Shown: positions 4,837 through 6,647 of the stretch, one piece after another
How positions within the stretch are numbered: position 1 is the first letter of the stretch
Layout: each line of letters starts with the position of its first letter
Assembly (NCBI GenBank): GCA_900315105.1
Contig: OMXX01000162.1
Location: 1-6,647, forward strand
From: an uncultured Prevotellaceae bacterium
GTDB taxonomy: Bacteria; Bacteroidota; Bacteroidia; Bacteroidales; Bacteroidaceae
DNA length: 6,647 nt
Reading direction: 5' to 3'
The notes under the pieces: generated by a model
What the model saw: only the letters and a program-made list of their open reading frames with translations
What the model was told of the DNA's origin: nothing
Databases searched by the model: none
Program-made: the position numbers and the translations under genes

Positions 4837-6510
4837 ATGAAAGAAACTAACAGCAAGAGAAAAAAAAGGATTTATACAGTCCAGATTCCAACGTTGCTCA
4901 TGGCAATGGATAAGGTTGCCGAAGGCTCTGATGGGAGCAAATTGAATGAGCAGTTTTTCTTACAATTCTCTCAAGAGATAGGACTGCTGAGCGACACATT
5001 CGGAGTAACAGAACTACAGGCGGTGCTGCTGAGTGTGAGTTTGCTACGAGGACCATACCAAGTGGACTACGGCGATTTTGCCAGACAATTCGATATGACC
5101 AACATTCAAGCACTATCATTTGCTGGCGATTTAGACGTGCTAGTGCGCAAGCATCTTCTGCGCTACAACGATGCCAAAGACAAAGACAGTTTTTACGTGT
5201 CACGGCACGTAATCAACTGCCTCAAGCGCAACGAGGCCTATAGGCAACCCGAAATGAGTGGTCTTGACGGTTTCCTGCTTTTTGAGAAGATGGACAATAT
5301 GTTTGATGATTTGCGATCAGAATCAATGACTGCCGAAGACGTATACAATGAACTGAAGGAGATTATGCGCCTCAACCCTGACATCAACTTTGTAAAAGAG
5401 TTTCATTCGCTAGGCATTAAGAGTAAGTACGACTGGTTACTGCTGGCGTGGATGTGTTGCCGTGTAGTGATACACGATGACAATAATTTCAGATTCAATG
5501 AATTTGATGAAATTTTCTCACATGTCTCAGACTATCGCAATGCGTGTGTGGCCTTGCGCACAGGCAACCACATCCTCATGAAAAATAATCTTGTAGAACA
5601 TAAAATTGAAGATGGACTTGCCGACACGTCGCGAGTGGGCATTACCGACCATGTGAAACACACGTTGCTCTCTGAGTTTAAACTTTGCGAGCAATCTGAA
5701 AATGTAAGCAATTTGCTACTTCACAGCAACCTGCAGGCTAAAACTCTATTTTACAGTACTAATATGGAGAAACGAGTGCACGAAATAGAGTCACTGCTCT
5801 CTCCCAAAAAATATGACAAAATTGTTGAGCGCCTGAAGAAAAGCGGACTAAGGCAGGGATTTGCCTGCCTATTTTATGGTGCAGCAGGAACAGGAAAGAC
5901 TGAGACTGTTTATCAACTGGCTCGACACACCGGTCGTGACATCATGCTCGTTGATGTGCCACAAATCAAAAGCAAGTGGGTGGGCGACTCCGAAAAGAAC
6001 ATCAAAGCGGTTTTTGACCGTTACCGTGAAGCAGTAAAACGCAGCAAGCAGACACCTATCTTGCTGTTTAACGAAGCCGATGCAATCTTCGGGATGCGCA
6101 AAAATGGTGCCCAAAGTGCCGTCGACAAGATGGAAAATTCCATCCAAAACATCATTCTGCAAGAAATGGAGAACTTGAGCGGCATCTTGATTGCCACTAC
6201 AAATCTTGAGTGTAACCTGGATAGTGCATTTGAGAGAAGATTTCTCTACAAACTGAGGTTTGAACGACCCGATTCCAATGTTCGGGCCAAGATATGGCGT
6301 TCGATGGTCAAAGGGTTGCGACTGAAAGATGCCATCACACTAAGCGAGCGTTATGAGTTGAGCGGAGGCCAAATTGAGAACGTGGCCCGAAAACACACCA
6401 TCAACCATATCCTATTTGGCAGCAAAACTAAACTCATAGACGCTCTATCCAGCTATTGCGACAGCGAGCGAATTTTGCAACAGTCATCCTCACGTGTGGG
6501 GTTTAAGTAA
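4837..6510 (+). CDS. AAA+ ATPase, 557 aa, single C-terminal AAA module with Asn in Walker B
   Basis: The protein is a P-loop ATPase of the classic AAA clade (COG0464-like), expected to form ring oligomers that remodel protein partners. In the C-terminal half: Walker A GAAGTGKT (348-355), a pore-loop-like segment KSKWVGDSEKN (about 378-388), Walker B ILLFNEAD (408-415), sensor 1 IATTN (452-456), arginine-finger region FERRF (465-469) and sensor 2 GGQIENVARK (510-519). Walker B normally has Asp-Glu; here Asn412 replaces the Asp while the catalytic Glu413 is kept. Residues 1-320 are soluble, mostly helical and unrecognised. Segments around 55-125 and 205-285 resemble winged-helix modules, including a G..LMKNNLVEHKIEDGLAD stretch that looks like a wing. 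No membrane segment or signal peptide is present. The ATG is the first after an in-frame TAA (4807-4809). The gene is divergent from the LRR-led operon, which suggests shared function. It ends in SSRVGFK, followed by TAA. Confidence 0.95.
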   Translation: MKETNSKRKKRIYTVQIPTLLMAMDKVAEGSDGSKLNEQFFLQFSQEIGLLSDTFGVTELQAVLLSVSLLRGPYQVDYGDFARQFDMTNIQALSFAGDLDVLVRKHLLRYNDAKDKDSFYVSRHVINCLKRNEAYRQPEMSGLDGFLLFEKMDNMFDDLRSESMTAEDVYNELKEIMRLNPDINFVKEFHSLGIKSKYDWLLLAWMCCRVVIHDDNNFRFNEFDEIFSHVSDYRNACVALRTGNHILMKNNLVEHKIEDGLADTSRVGITDHVKHTLLSEFKLCEQSENVSNLLLHSNLQAKTLFYSTNMEKRVHEIESLLSPKKYDKIVERLKKSGLRQGFACLFYGAAGTGKTETVYQLARHTGRDIMLVDVPQIKSKWVGDSEKNIKAVFDRYREAVKRSKQTPILLFNEADAIFGMRKNGAQSAVDKMENSIQNIILQEMENLSGILIATTNLECNLDSAFERRFLYKLRFERPDSNVRAKIWRSMVKGLRLKDAITLSERYELSGGQIENVARKHTINHILFGSKTKLIDALSSYCDSERILQQSSSRVGFK

Positions 6511-6546
6511 ACATCAATTATTGACATTGCTAAACAGGGGAGTGTG

Positions 6547-6566
6547 TCAGGCCTTTCCTTTCCTGA
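6547..6566. terminator. Weak hairpin after the ATPase gene
   Basis: TCAGG (6547-6551) pairs with CCTGA (6562-6566) across a ten-base loop made of CCTTT twice. The stem is short and only TTTA follows, so it is a poor intrinsic terminator. It is the only hairpin seen between the ATPase stop (6510) and the right edge. Confidence 0.25.
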
Positions 6567-6571
6567 TTTAG

Positions 6572-6642
6572 GTTGACTCTGGTTGATAAATTATTACTTG
6601 TATAAGTTGACTTTACATTGTTAATACTGCCTAGGGTTGACT
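6572..6642. repeat. Spaced direct repeats of GTTGACT at the right edge
   Basis: GTTGACT occurs at 6572-6578, 6606-6612 and 6636-6642 (34 and 30 bases apart), with a partial copy GTTGA at 6582-6586. ACTGCCT also repeats at 6626-6632 and 6640-6646. Such regular spaced short repeats are typical of protein-binding arrays or of subterminal repeats at the ends of mobile elements. No gene is supported in this stretch, and the window ends inside it. Confidence 0.55.
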
Positions 6643-6647
6643 GCCTG

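Noticed and set aside
6530..6647. Minus-strand frame open from the right edge to TAG at 6532-6530
   Set aside because: The ~38 codons are Ser/Thr/Asn-rich without a pattern, and the stretch is better explained by the GTTGACT repeats; more sequence to the right would be needed to call a gene.

Overview
The window looks like an accessory region of a gut-type Bacteroidota (Bacteroidales) chromosome. The clues are AT-rich intergenic DNA, start codons without strong Shine-Dalgarno sites, -7 boxes of the TAnnTTTG type, a 3' fragment of an IS30-family transposase and a BspA-type (LRR_5) leucine-rich repeat protein. The genus cannot be fixed from sequence alone. No tRNA, rRNA or CRISPR array was seen.

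Left edge (1-658) is a mosaic of debris. A short plus-strand ORF (109-306) runs into the antisense of the last ~50 codons of an IS30-type transposase (minus strand, 193-348). Immediately upstream of that remnant, on the same strand, lies a 39-codon ORF (353-472) with a good Bacteroidetes-type promoter (548-578). A separate minus-strand orphan gene (659-1042, 127 aa) has its own promoter (1069-1100).

Centre (1156-4521) is a five-gene minus-strand block, in transcription order: a 140-aa LRR protein without a signal peptide, then unknown proteins of 113, 321, 241 and 267 aa. The last three are tightly packed (a 1-nt gap, then an ATGA overlap), so they are very probably one operon. The first junction carries a short heptamer repeat array, and an imperfect inverted repeat covers the 3' end of the block.

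Right part (4837-6510) is a divergent plus-strand gene for a 557-aa AAA+ ATPase. It has an unrecognised helical N-terminal half and one C-terminal AAA module with clear Walker A, sensor 1, arginine-finger and sensor 2 motifs. Its Walker B reads LLFNEAD, with Asn in place of the usual first acidic residue. The last ~140 bases hold a weak hairpin and spaced GTTGACT repeats, possibly the edge of another element.

Working idea (inference): the ATPase and the divergent five-gene operon form one cytoplasmic accessory cassette sharing the 315-bp intergenic region, flanked on the left by mobile-element debris. I cannot assign it to a described defence, secretion or immunity system. None of the four non-LRR operon proteins has a function I recognise.
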